Both the position numbers and the translations under genes were made by a program. The notes under the pieces were generated by a model that saw nothing but the letters and a program-made list of their open reading frames with translations, was not told where the DNA came from and searched no databases. DNA of 64,000 nt from Serilophus lunatus (taxonomy: Eukaryota > Chordata > Aves > Passeriformes > Eurylaimidae), in contig VXBA01002668.1 in assembly GCA_013399895.1 (NCBI GenBank), positions 2,221,746 to 2,285,745 of the forward strand, read 5' to 3'. Positions 13,474-25,454 of the stretch are shown piece after piece. Positions within the stretch are counted from its first letter, which is position 1, and each line of letters opens with the position of its first letter.

Positions 13474-16400
13474 TTTACATACATCTACTCTCTCCGTAAT
13501 TTTAAAAATGAGCAAAAGTGGTAATTGTGAAAGAATGCTCAAGAAACTGTAGCAAAGAAAATCAGCTCACAGGCTGAGCCCCTACCTGACCAGTTTTTGC
13601 CTAGAATCATTTTCCCCAACAAAGTTAATCATCCCTGAAAATATTAGTTTAAGGGATGCATTGACATCATGTAGCTGTATATGTATTTTACTAAGTTGCT
13701 ATGAAATGGAGCATGTATTTTTACCTTACAGTCCACCGATTTTCAGATTTACAACATACTTTTAAAAAAGCATAACAATTTTATGCCTATTTTCAATTAA
13801 AGGAGATTATTTAGCTCACAATGTCTTTGTAGCAAGCAGGTTGGTTAAAGTACTACATGGCATTTGATATGATGAGATTGCTTTAGCTGCTGTAAATTAA
13901 TATTTATACATGGACTAGAGTTTTATAAAATTAAAATGAGTGTTTTTTAAATTCAAAGATTTTTTTGGTATGGCTTTTAAGTCTTTGAAAGGCAGACTGT
14001 CTGTTTTAACATTTTTTAAAAAGGGAAATATGTTTATCAGTATTAAATGCACTACTATATACTTTACATAAAGACATAAAGAATAGGGGTGTGTGTATTG
14101 TATTGTAGATAATATTGTTCTTGCTTAACTTGTCCACATGGTATACACAATTTTCCTCCAAGAGGGAATATATGCAACATATTCACAAGGCCCACACTCT
14201 CCAAATGGACTGGTCTGAGATGTTAAGGGAGTTACCTCATAAGACAGATCACACGTTCTTGTTTCTCTGAGAAAATTAGGTGGTACCTTAATTAATTCTG
14301 AATTGCAGCAGAATTCCATGTCAGTACTTAAAACACAAGGTGTTAATTATCAGTGTTATTACAGTGAATACCAAACGAATCAATAATGCCGGCACACTTA
14401 AAATGAAGTGTTACCCAGGACCGTGGTAGAACACGTAATGTTAAACCTTACATGTGATGAAAGGTATTACATGCTCAGTAGGAAGAAGCAAAACTCAGTC
14501 TCTGTAGCTCCATGCTTGCAAGCACAATGTCTGCCAACATCACACACTCTTCATATTTGAACAAGTTGAATCTGCATTTTCCTGCAGGAACAAGTGTTCA
14601 GCAACACTAGACACAGTTTAACTTTCCAGGGGGAGAAAACATACCTAGTACAGAAGCAGCACTTTGCAGCAGGAATCTGAAGGTCTCCTTCTAGACAGAA
14701 TTTTTCTGGGTGTTTGTAATATTAAAACAGTTCACCGACAGGAAGCTGGAGACAGAAAGAACATCTGAATCTCCTACAGCACGCTGCCCTAGTCATGCTG
14801 TCACTTATCGGACACTGTGGACTCTAGCTGGAATGAAACTATGAAATACAATGACCTGATGTACCTAACAAATTACTGTTTTGTAACCTTCTGAAGAAAA
14901 CCTGCCTCAAACTCATAATGAAATTTTTGTTTAGACATAATATATTGCAACAATTCATATCTACTATACATTTAAAAGATGTGAAAGCATAAATGGATTT
15001 AATCAGACATAATTATTTTTATGCCTACTACTCAAAAATATGCAGAAATGAATTTATGGTAATTTGGCAGCCAGTGAGAATTGTGTTTATAAATGTTGAA
15101 ACAGCTGTTGGCAAATGTAAGTGTTAGAGCAAGGAAAACAGCTTTTAACTTCCACACATCAGGTTTGCAATAAAGGAAACCTCATTCCTCGTGAGAGCGA
15201 GGCTCCGATAGACGTGCACTTCCAGATGCTTCACTTAATTCATTCCACACTTACAGGCACAGCAAAGAGATAAGCATTTGTCCTCTAAACTTTGACTAGT
15301 TCTTCCCTGGCTCTCCTACTGTCTGTAATTACAAGCACATTTTATACAGTCATTCTCTGGGGGATTACTATAGAGGAATGGATAAAATGAAGACTTACTG
15401 CACTTCTCTCTGCCTTAACCCTTAGCATCTTCTCTCTAGTTAGAGATGCCTGTACTGCCTAATGTGTGTGCCCTCACCTTTGCACATGGATCCTATACTT
15501 GCAGGTTTTGTTAAAGACAATGATGCACCTCACTTAAAACTGTGTCGATGCTTTACTTCTCTGTTCTCCAGGATGGCATGTAGAATTGCTTTCCTACTTT
15601 GAGTTTCAGGGTTTTCAGCAGGATGAGTCTACCTTATAGAAATACATGCATGCTATCTTGATGTAAAATAGTTCTGAGTGCAGTAATCCTGCCAAGTTCT
15701 CATAGCTTCTATATGGAAATCTCAGTTTAAGTAATTTGTGAAGTTTTACAGAAGAATTATTTTGTACTACATCTTTATTACTTTATATCCATGCATTCTT
15801 GGCAGATAGGCTAAAAATACAATTACCCTTCAAATCCTAGTTTTAAATGAAATTATTTTGGTTTGAAAACAAATGAACAACAGAATGAAAAATTGTCAGT
15901 AAAGTCAATAGCACAAGTTAGGCTGCTGCCAGGAAACCAACCAATTTATTATGAACTGGAAGAAATATCCTGTATGGAACAGCAGCAGGGCCTGGTTTGT
16001 CAACACTTATGATATTCAAAGTTATCATTTTTTTTAAAAAAAAAGCAAGGGCAAAACATTACTGTGTTACTGAGTAAGTATACTTTTGACTCAGGGTATG
16101 TTACAACTTTTACACATCATTTCCAATTTTGAAGATGTAACTAAAAGCTGACTGTGTGCATCACAGCCTTAATTCTAGTATCTGGCTTTATCAAATTATG
16201 GGGGTCTCTTTCATTCATGTACCCTATGTTATTGTGGAAAACAGTAGCATTTCCAATAAATTATAGATTGACCAGGACTAAAGGCTCTTCGAAACTCAGT
16301 CATCTGAGTACTCAACTCTTTTAAGCTTCTATTAGGCTCCTTTGAAAACCATAGAGTGCCCTCTGTTGATCAAAATATTTTCCTTTAGCGTATTAAATCT

Positions 16401-19157
16401 CTCATATAGAAAATATTACAGTTTCATCTTTTCCAATACTTCAGTTAAAAAAAAAAGAGCTAATTTTGAAAAAGTGAATGTATTCACATAAAGACTGGTA
16501 TTGTAATACAGAAATATAAAAAAACCCTCAACACCAAAGCACAATTTACTGCATTACTAAATATCTATACATAATAGTGATGATAGGAAAGATACATACC
16601 TGGCAATGTTAGGTGAAAGCAATTTCTTTCTCTCTGTGTGCACAGGTATGCACATGTCTGTTCATTTGTGCCTATTGTCCTGGATGTACACATTTCTATT
16701 AATACAATGAAAAAAATAGAATTTTTAAAAACTTGGTGCAAACATAGATCCTACATGCCACAGAATACAGTGAGCAAAAGAAAATGAGTGGTAAATGATG
16801 ACTGTTTAATCCTACCACGTTCTTCCAAGAAGCAAAACAGCTAAGTGCAGCTTTCAGCTCCTATGTTGTCTCTGCACAACGCAGAAAAATTGATGGCTTG
16901 GCTTGCTGGTGACTCTTTGAAAATAAGTTCCAGCAAGCCTTGATAAAACAGTAAATTTTACTGCAATTTCTAAGCAGGAATTCATAGAGGATGTGAATAG
17001 TTCTTTTCTTCCCATAATTTTTCCTTTCTCATCTGTTGGCTGAGTGAAAACATTGTTATAGTTAGGACTGTTTCATATGCTAATTGATTGAGGATGTCAA
17101 CACTGAAAGTGATTGATTTGCATTAAAACATCTTATAAAATAACATACCCTCATATACTTTATTGAAATGCTGAAAAAAGTCTCATATTTCATGATGAAC
17201 GTTGAGATAAATAATAGTGTATATTTAATATGTTAGTTAATGAAATAGTTCAATCTATCTTGTGTCCATGTCATTGTACAGATAATGATTCATTTGTAGA
17301 AGTAATTGTTCTGTGATATTTTGTAATAAAGGAAGACCAATTTCCATTATTTTGTAGCCGTTTAAAGATGGGGGAGGGAGGGGGAAGTTGAGTAGTTGAA
17401 ATTTTTTTACTGTATTAGGACTTCAGTGCCAACTGTTAAAGAAACGGGTTCTAATGCTGAATGTCTGTGTATTCAGAAATATGGTGGCTAATATAAAAGC
17501 AGACAGACAATTCACTTGTTGAATCAGGTTAAATCACTGCTAAATGCAGTAAGTTAACATCTATTTTCTAATATAAAACATGCGGACTTAAACTAGAAGT
17601 CTGAAAATTAAAGAGGAAACATACAGAAACACTATTTTTCAATGATCTTGCCTCTTTCTTGCATTTTTTGCACCTCTAAATGTGACTTTTTTTTTTTTTC
17701 TAAACCTGTAAATAAACCATATATTCATGAAACTGAGGTTTTATTAAGTTGGGAATATGCCAATATAATTTTAAGTACATTCATCAATAGCACTTTTGCA
17801 TATAGTCTTCTTTTTGTTAGGTCCATAGATTAGACTTGTTTCAGTTATGGAATTAAATATGTCAAATATATTTTTCTGAAGAGAAAAAAAAAGAGTAAAT
17901 GTCAAAAGGAAAAAAAGGAAAACACAAAAGTGTTTTGGAAAACTAACTATATAGTAAATTAAATTTATAAAATAAGATTTAATAGCGCCAGAAAGAAAGA
18001 GAAAACAAAGAGTAACAAGAGTAATACTCCTTGCATTTTTTTAAGGGAAATTCTCACAATCATAAAACATAGTATAGTATAGTATTGACAAACTGGAAGA
18101 AAAAAACTTTTGAGTGCTAGTATTTAAAATTAACTTTCTTCGGCTTTCGTGAAGAGTTTTTACAAAATTTCTGAAAAACTATAGCATTAATAAGTCGAAA
18201 TCGCTTGCAGTATAGAAGACTCTAATGGCAGAGTATTCCCATGACAACACAAAATATTTGTTCCATCCCTGTTTCCCACCTGCCCCAGCAGCCACAAGAG
18301 AGCGCTCTGCTTTTGTTGAACTTGCTTCAACTGCTCTGTAGTTCAGGGATGTGCCGTTTTATAATGCGCTTTTTTTTTTTTTTTCATCCCATTTCAAAGA
18401 TCATACATTTTGCCGCTTTATATAACAAGCAGATTAAATGATGGGATAAAAAATCCTTAGTGTGTCACTGTACTTCTAAAACTTGACTTACTCATTTGTT
18501 GTCTCCCTATTGCAATTGCACTACTCGAGCACTCCAAACACATTTTGTTGTGTTGACTATATACAATACACCCAAACACAGAAATAATATTTGTTTTATG
18601 GACAGATTGAATTCCCAGGCAGCATTAAACAGAAGCAGAACTCACTCTTTTGAGTCTTGTCAAAAGTGAGTGCAGACGTCCTGTAGTACCTGAGAAGAGG
18701 GACTACGCCGAAGGAAGATGGTGTGAGTGTAATCACACCTCCATGAAATCTGTTTTGTAGTCAGGCTGTGCCTTGACTGCAACATATTATACAGTCAACA
18801 GTCAGTTGTAGGTTGTACTCCTTGTATCTGCCCCTAAAATATTTATGCTATTATTCATTTGAAATGTGATACAAAACAGTCTGAACAAAATACTTTTTAA
18901 ATATATATTTTCTATTGTAATAAGTAATATCTTCTGCTGTACACAGTAAATAAAGAACAAGAGCTAATAGGTATATTTCTAAGCCAGACACAGAAGGCTG
19001 CCTTGGTTTTTTTTCAGTATCCTAGACCATATATACATTTAGATCACAAAAGACTAATTTTCTCACTAGATTTCCAAGTAAGCTTTCCAAGACAAAGGCT
19101 GTCCAGGAAAGGCACAGGGCAGTCCTTTTTGTGCCCATGCATCACTCCTCTTTAGAA

Positions 19158-19205
19158 GCACAGTATGCTTTTCCCTGAGAGAAATGCACAGTATGCTTTT
19201 CCCTG
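19158..19205 (+). repeat. 28-bp tandem duplication
   Basis: The 20-base block 'gcacagtatgcttttccctg' occurs at 19,158-19,177 and again, identically, at 19,186-19,205, an offset of 28 bases. This indicates one recent local duplication. No function is evident. Confidence 0.85.
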
Positions 19206-21911
19206 CGTCACAGTAAGGGGAGGGATACTGGTGTTTTCCACCTTTTCAGACTTGTGACAATCTGTCTCCATCTGCAAGACCTTTCTCTGCACTTTGTCAT
19301 TAAGAAAACCACAAGTCAGCTTTGTCCTTTACCAGACCCATACTGGGTACTGCCATATGATGTCACCCAGAGAGATAAATAACATCCCCTCTGTAGTTGT
19401 GGTTTACCTATGGCATTTTTAGACATTAACTAACTTTCCACCAAATTTCAGTTTAGATGCCCAAGAAAGTGCATAGGGTTTTCCCCACAGAAATCTTCCC
19501 TCTGGAAGCCTTCAAAGACATTTCCCTCTACACACTGAAAAACTCAGCCACTGCTTTTTCAACCTTAAATTGCTTAAATTTTGGTCTTAAGACATGTGAC
19601 TGAGCTAGGTGGATTCTGCATGCAAAAATTTCTAGCACCCAATGGAGATCTGGAGATGTAGGAAAAGTTTTGTAAAACAAAGACAAGTAACCAAGAAATA
19701 TAAGTTTTACAATCTAACTAGTGTTTTCTGCTTGGTGACGTCCCTGATTGTATGTTAAAATGATATTGGAGACCTAAAATGTTCTCAGGTTATTAAAATA
19801 TGACACTTTCACAGCTCCCACAAGGGTTGTATTGTTTGTTGCACAAATGGAGTAAAAGGTAATAAGAAGTTGGAGATAATATAGTAACATCATAGTATGA
19901 TATCTGTGATCAACCCAGTCATAAAAGAATTAGAATCCTGATTATTCAAACAGGAATGTAAAGAGCTAGCGTGCATAGCATTGATTTTTCTTTTCTCTGC
20001 TTAATAACTTCAGTTTCTTGAAGATAGTGAGACATAATCAAAGCAACAAGATATGCTCAATAAAGCTGAGTGCAGAAGCAAGTAAGTTTTTCTTTACGAC
20101 TTAGGCAGGTTTCACTTGATTACCTCCATTCTCTGACCCTACTGCCAGGCTTTGCATCAGGCATTTCACACTTGGATGTCGATCACGTTATTGCCAAAAT
20201 AAATTATTGCATTCTTATCCCTCTAGATGTGGAGGACAAAATGAATTATGGATATGATTTGGCTTGAGGACAGTTTAGAGGGGTGAGCCTCTATACAACA
20301 TCGTAGCTGATAGAAAGTCAAATCCTATCAGTGGCTGCTGGGTGCAACTAGATTCATCCAGATGATGTTGTCTATTTCTCTATAATTACTTGTGGTCACT
20401 CTCCACCCAGCGAGTCAGCCATGAAAGGAAAAGTCTGAGCCAAACACCTCCATTGGCAGTAGCTGCAGAGATGGAGATCCTCCACCCTCTCATGTCAGCA
20501 ACTGTGTGTGAGGTCATATTTCATACTGGCAGCATTTCTTCAACCATCTGCAGTCCTGGTTTGGTGTCTGTCTTTCTCTTATTTTCAAAACTAAACCCAC
20601 TCTGAGTTACAGACAAAAAAAAAAAGGAAAGAGCAACTTGCTTATGTGTATTGAAATATGAGCAGCTCTGGAAATAAAGAGAACCAGTTCTTGGAGAGGG
20701 ACTAGGAGATGATCTGATTTGTCAAATGGCCACATGCAAATTTCAGTCTACTTCACCCTGACCATATAAAATACAACTAGAGGTTTCCTTCATTGCAATG
20801 CTCATCATCTGCACTAAAGAGTGTTCAAAGGAACAGAGAGGAATTGCCCCTATTACCACTTCATGTTTTTGTATAACCATGTATCCTTCGATAACAAAGT
20901 TATCAGGAAAGGGCACACTCTCAGCAGCAGTCACTGCATTGGTGGTAACTGCTGGAAGTATGCTGAATTAAATGGGCCATTCCATTACTCTGACAGATAA
21001 ATCTTTTCTCTTGTTTGAAACTAGAAAACACATTGTTGAAAATTGCTCCTGGCTCTAAGTAATGAAAACACAATATATTCTCTTCATGCTGAATCCATCA
21101 AAAGGTAAAAGTATATTAAGTCTTAAGTCAAATGACTTCCCAATTAGCCAGCCAGGTTTGTATCCATGAAAAATGCAAATTACAGATGAGTGATGAGATC
21201 TTATATGTGTTACTATTTTGCAATCTCAGACTTTTTAGCTGGAACAGTAGTAATAAATAATGTTTCTGAGTGATCCTTCTGCGAAATTGCTTGCTGTTGT
21301 GAATACATCTCTTCCCTACCTGCAGGTGCAGCAGTGAAAGTACAAGCATTGTTAATCACCCTTAAAGCAGTGAGAGGTAAAAAAGGAAAATTCCCTCCTG
21401 GCAATGCCTTTCATGTAAATCCAATGAATCTACACATTCAGGAACTCAGCAGTGCACCTGGTTAGAAGATGGATGTGTCAGGTGTTATTTCCCCTACTCT
21501 AATCCCCTCACTCATGTCCTGCCTCTCAGAAAGGTCCTTATTTCACATGGGAAAGAGGTCTGACCATTTTTAGAGTGAGCAGTCAGAGATGTTATCATGC
21601 TATCACCTATGAGGGGACCTGCCCTGCAAGTTCTAGGTAGCCCTTCCCAGCAGGCAGATGGTGGTGCTAGTCGCGACATGGCTCAGCAGTGACTCCTCTC
21701 CTCAAGAGTGCTGAAATGGCAGCCTTGAAGCCAAAGTCTGCCTCCAATCTACACACATCACTTCTAAGGGAAACACTCTTTTGTCATTCTTGTATCTACC
21801 TGATCCTTTGGTCTCACTGTAATACTCATCCACAGGTTCAGCTAGTACTAGCAGACCTTAAAGTTTCCTGGACTTAAATTGCAAGCCACTGCTCATATAA
21901 TTGCATTTTAA

Positions 21912-21916
21912 CACTA
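21912..21916 (+). repeat. Target-site duplication, left (cacta)
   Basis: These are the five bases directly before the ERVL LTR. The same 'cacta' follows its last base at 22,484-22,488. A 5-bp duplication is the expected size for ERVL-type integrase. Confidence 0.85.
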
Positions 21917-22483
21917 TGTATGGGGCCTGTCTGAGAGAGAGCCCATTTTTCCCATAGCAGCCCTCACAGTGCTGTGCTTTGCATTGGTAGCTGGAAGGGT
22001 ATTGATAACATACCAGCGTTTTGATTATTGCTGAGCACATCATTGGGACTGTAGTGTCCCTTCCCCAACTGAGGGTAACACAGAAGGGGAGGGGACACAA
22101 GAAGGCCAGCTGACCCAGACTGACCAAAGGAATATTCCATACCATCTGACATCAGCACAGACATAAAAGCTAAGGAGGAGCAGGAAGTGGGGGAGCTGGG
22201 GCGGGGAGTGCATTCACTCTTTCCAGTTATGGCTCACCAAGAGAACCACTACACGTGTTGAAGCCCTCCTCCTCTGGACGTGGCTGGACATTGCTGGGGA
22301 TAAGAAGTAGAGATTAGATTTCTGCTTCACTTTTTGCATGCACAAGCTTTGCTTTCGTTCTCGCTTCTAGTAAACTGCCTTGCTCCAACTCACGAGTTGT
22401 TTACTATCTTATTCTTTTCCCTCTGCCTGGCTGGGAGGGGGAGAGGGGGGCATCTGGCATCCAGCCAAGGTTAACCCATTACA
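21917..22483 (+). mobile_element. ERVL-type solo LTR (567 bp)
   Basis: The element starts TG and ends CA ('ggttaacccattaca') and is flanked by a perfect 5-bp duplication (cacta). Along its length it matches the avian ERVL LTR type also seen at 58,518: a 'gtgctgtg' stretch, 'gttgataacacacc'-like and 'ttgctgagca'-like blocks, 'ggacac...aggccagctgacccaaactgaccaaagg', 'atattccataccat', a TATA-like 'ataaaa' at 22,163-22,168, and a 'ctgggagggggag' 3' part. No internal viral genes adjoin it, so it is a solo LTR left by LTR-LTR recombination. The 5' third is more diverged than the rest. The plus-strand orientation follows from the order TATA box, then 3' end. Confidence 0.9.
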
Positions 22484-22488
22484 CACTA
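22484..22488 (+). repeat. Target-site duplication, right (cacta)
   Basis: This is the right-hand copy of the 5-bp duplication that brackets the ERVL solo LTR. It is identical to 21,912-21,916. Confidence 0.85.
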
Positions 22489-23524
22489 TTCTAGCAAAAC
22501 TCTTACAAGTAATCCTGGGGAGCTGCAGGCCTCCCAGACAACATCATCTATTGCTATTCTGTATACTTTTCTCTTCAGAGTGAGAACTTCATGCAGAAGT
22601 TCGAGTCCATGTAATTTATGATTCAAATAGATCTAATATGTTATGGAAAACGGTTTTATACAGTTTCTTCCTTTAATCCCTCAGTTGACGATCTCTGCCT
22701 GATTCTCCAGCTAATTTCATGCCATTGTCTAACCTATACCCTCTCCCCTTGTGCCTATTCTTAAAGGTGTCAAAGCCAACCTTGTACTATGTCAACATAA
22801 TGTGGGCAAAGATGTTTGACAAAACAAGTCTGACATTTTTGTAAAGGGGCAATACAGGTTCAAAAACATCTATGAGTGGCAACCTGAACACTTCCCTCTG
22901 TTATCTTCCAGTTTTGCGAGGAGTAGTTGCGTATTCTTCGCACAACTAACAAGATTGGCCAAAAAAAGAGAAGAGTTGCTAAAATGCACAAGGAATTTGA
23001 AACATATGTTGGTTATTCTGACTTTCATGTGTTCTACTCAGTAGCTTTACTCTATAGTGTCTCAACTGTAATAGGGGAGTGACAATATTATGAGCTTAAC
23101 ACATTGGTCTGATGAGTTTTATTTCATTCAGCCTTGCTAAGTGCTTTGAGAACCTTGTTAATGTCAGTGAAATACAAGGGAAACACAAGAGAGGGGTTTT
23201 TTTTATTATTGTGCCCGGAAATCATAATGTTTAAAAAAATAATTTATATTCATGTTTCCTTTGAAACACAAAGAAAGTAATGGAATATTTTGCAATTAAG
23301 ATTGCTTTCCATTTTCAAAATTCGCCAGCAATCAATCCTCACACAGAGAAAAAAATCATGTGATATATCTATGACAGCTACACAATGAAAAATCATTTAA
23401 TTTATCATGCCCACAGTTATTGTTCTTAATTTAAAACATTTCTGTAAGCTGTATGTGGTAGCACCTCATGTTTATGTATATTGTGATAAAAGAAAAGCCA
23501 AACTAGAGCATTTACATTTCTATT
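22489..23524. other. Unassigned stretch between two LTRs
   Basis: I see nothing gene-like. A tRNA-like T-loop string ('gttcgagtcc', near 22,600) has no matching stems around it. The composition is ordinary AT-rich single-copy DNA. Confidence 0.5.
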
Positions 23525-23531
23525 ACCTCAA
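23525..23531 (+). repeat. Probable target-site duplication, left (acctcaa)
   Basis: This seven-base string directly precedes the LTR's TG. It is repeated at 24,037-24,043 just after the LTR. ERVK elements normally give 6 bp, so one base of the match may be chance. Confidence 0.6.
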
Positions 23532-24036
23532 TGTAGTCGTATAGGCTGGCGATCTTAGCAATCACAGGAGGCAGGGTTTCTTCCAGGAAGCCATTTAATG
23601 AGAAAACCTACAGCTTTTTATACTTTTTATAAACTAGCGTGTTACATCTTTATTGGTTCACACAATTCTTTTTAACTATTTTATTGGATGAGCTGAAGTA
23701 TTAGCTCATCTATCTTTAATTTGGGAAACTTGGACTATTATTTTGATACTGAACAAAGCTGTTGATCAGAAGAACATGAGAAAGGATCTGCAAAACAACA
23801 CCTGGTTGATAAAAGAAAATCTCTTGTTATTGTGCGAGACATTTAGGCTACTTTAGCTTGTGCGAAGCTACAGATGTATTTTGAGAAAGTTCTAACCATA
23901 TTTTGAGAAACAAAGATATTGTTTACTTTTGCTTTTACTGTTCTTCAGACAGAAATTTTCCAGACTGACTTTACCAGAGAGACAGAAACTCTCAAAATTA
24001 AGCCCAAAAGCCCAGCTTTCAAAAATGTACCACCAA
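23532..24036 (-). mobile_element. ERVK-type solo LTR, minus strand (about 505 bp)
   Basis: Read on the minus strand, this has the layout of a retroviral LTR: two CCAAT-type boxes (CCAATAAAAT, CCAATAAAG), a TATA box (TATAAAAAG), an ATTAAA polyadenylation signal about 25 bases further on, and a U5-like end '...CCTATACGACTACA'. In plus coordinates it therefore begins TG at 23,532. The other end is '...ccaccaa' and not a clean CA, so a few terminal bases may be lost or changed. A 7-bp repeat (acctcaa) brackets it. No viral coding sequence is attached. Assignment to ERVK rests on the likely 6-bp duplication and on LTR layout; it was not tested by alignment. Confidence 0.75.
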
Positions 24037-24043
24037 ACCTCAA
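24037..24043 (+). repeat. Probable target-site duplication, right (acctcaa)
   Basis: This is the right-hand copy of the 7-base string found just before 23,532. Together they support the limits of the minus-strand LTR. Confidence 0.6.
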
Positions 24044-24659
24044 GATCTGATTTTTTTTCAGCTCTTCCATTAAACAGAACAGGTCTGTTTTAACCATGAG
24101 ATTAATGCAGTAAGACTTGTTACTGCATTAGCAGATGTTGTGCTCTGTACTGCATGTGCTTTCATTCCTCAGCCTAACTGTTCAAGTAGCATCTAGATAG
24201 TGTTGCACAGCTTACATGGTAGATCTGTACTTGACATGAACTCTTTGGGGAAAACTGCAGAGTTGAAATATTAACCTCAGTTTTGGACCTACAGAAATAT
24301 CTAGAGATGGTTTTGAGTTTGATAATACAGGTGTAAATTTACTGTGACAATTTCAAGTCCAGTTAGTGTATTCCATCCTGTGTATCTTCACTACTTACTG
24401 GTTTCAACTGACTCCAGCTGCAGTTTTCAACATTATGTCTGAGGAAATAGGAAATCTAAGCATGGACAGATTATTTCTAATATTTCCAGAAAAGATAATA
24501 AATAACAAAAGCAAAATCATTGTCATGAAATTAGTATTCATTTTACAGACATCTGCCTCTTCAGAGGAAAACACAGGTGTGTAAAGTGAAAAAAGTTGAA
24601 AATCATTGCAATATATTGGATCTAATTTAACGAAGTATTGGAGCCAATTGTATTGGATC
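24044..24659. other. Unassigned stretch before the LINE fragment
   Basis: No gene or clear repeat is visible. The last part (about 24,600-24,659) may be decayed upstream sequence of the following LINE fragment, but I cannot align it. Confidence 0.4.
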
Positions 24660-25292
24660 GTTGGCCTCACCAAAGCCTTTGACACTGTGAGCAGAAAAGG
24701 CCTGTGGCAGATCTTGGAATGATTAGGTTGTCCTCCCAAATTCCTCAGAATGATTATCCTGCTACATGAGAATCAGCACAGCCAAATCAGATATGGCGAT
24801 GCACTCTCTGAGCCCTTCCCAATAGCTAATGGTGTGAAACAAGGTTGCGTTCTTGCACCAACTCTATTCACAGTTTTCTTCAGCATGATGCTCCAAAGGG
24901 CCATGGCAGACCTCGATGAAGATAATGGCGTTTACATCTGATATCGTACTGATGGGAGCCTATTCAACCTAAGGTGACTGAAGGCCCACACCAAGACCCT
25001 AAATCACCTTGTCCACGAGCTGCTTTTTGCTGATGATGCCGCTCTCGTTGCTCACACAGAAGCAGCTCTGCAGCGCTTAACATACTGCTTTGCAGAGGTT
25101 GCTGAGCTTTTTGGGCTGGAAGTCAGCTTGAAGAAGACAGAAGTTATTTACCAATCTGCACCTCAGGAAGTCTTCCATCATCCCCACATCACCATAGGCA
25201 AGTCAGAGCTTAAGTCAGTCCAGCAGTTTAACTATCTAGGAAGTATCATTTCCTCGGATGGTAAGATTGACAAAGAGATAGACAACAGGCTA
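24660..25292 (+). mobile_element. Non-CR1 LINE reverse-transcriptase fragment (RTE-like)
   Basis: The fragment encodes 211 codons in one unbroken frame, with three in-frame TGA stops at 24,720, 24,939 and 24,975 and no frameshift. Reverse-transcriptase motifs appear in order: motif A 'LTKAFDTVSRKGLW' at the start, motif B 'NGVKQGCVLAPTLF' (about 24,829-24,870), and the catalytic 'FADD' of motif C at 25,026-25,037, followed by 'LEVSLKKTEVIYQ' and 'QFNYLGSIIS'. This pattern differs from the CR1 copies in the window and fits the RTE-like LINEs seen in many animals. The stops at 24,939 and 24,975 sit where related proteins usually have arginine, consistent with CGA-to-TGA decay. The endonuclease and the protein C-terminus are missing, so this is a dead fragment. 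The clade assignment is from memory. Confidence 0.8.
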
Positions 25293-25365
25293 TGCATGTT
25301 AATTCTACTTACAAAAACGGTATTTTCTACGCTGTTTGCAATGTAGCTTGATCATATCCACTGGG

Positions 25366-25454
25366 AATCACAGAATGGTTTGATTTAGAAGGGACATTAA
25401 ATACCATCCAGTTTCCACCCATGCCTTGTGCCCCCCACTAGTGCTACCACACTA
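25366..25454 (-). mobile_element. CR1 LINE 3'-end fragment, minus strand
   Basis: The sequence 'aatcacagaatggtttgatttagaagggacattaaataccatccagtttccaccc' is the reverse complement of a CR1 3' end (tail, then the 'gggacc...catc.agttcca' block). About 90 bases remain. It begins 74 bases after the LINE fragment, so the two insertions are clustered. Confidence 0.75.

Larger units (their letters stand above)
10778..21911. other. 11-kb transposon-free AT-rich stretch
   Basis: There is no gene and no recognisable transposon in this 11-kb span. It holds small simple repeats and duplications, listed separately: a TG/TA palindrome near 13,450 and a 28-bp tandem duplication near 19,158. There is also a three-unit ATAGT run near 18,069-18,085 and a G-rich run near 17,370-17,385. 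No ORF here resembles a known protein. Confidence 0.6.

Noticed and set aside
22595..22620. tRNA-like T-loop string (gttcgagtcc)
   Set aside because: No acceptor, D or anticodon stems can be formed around it, and no A box lies at the right distance.
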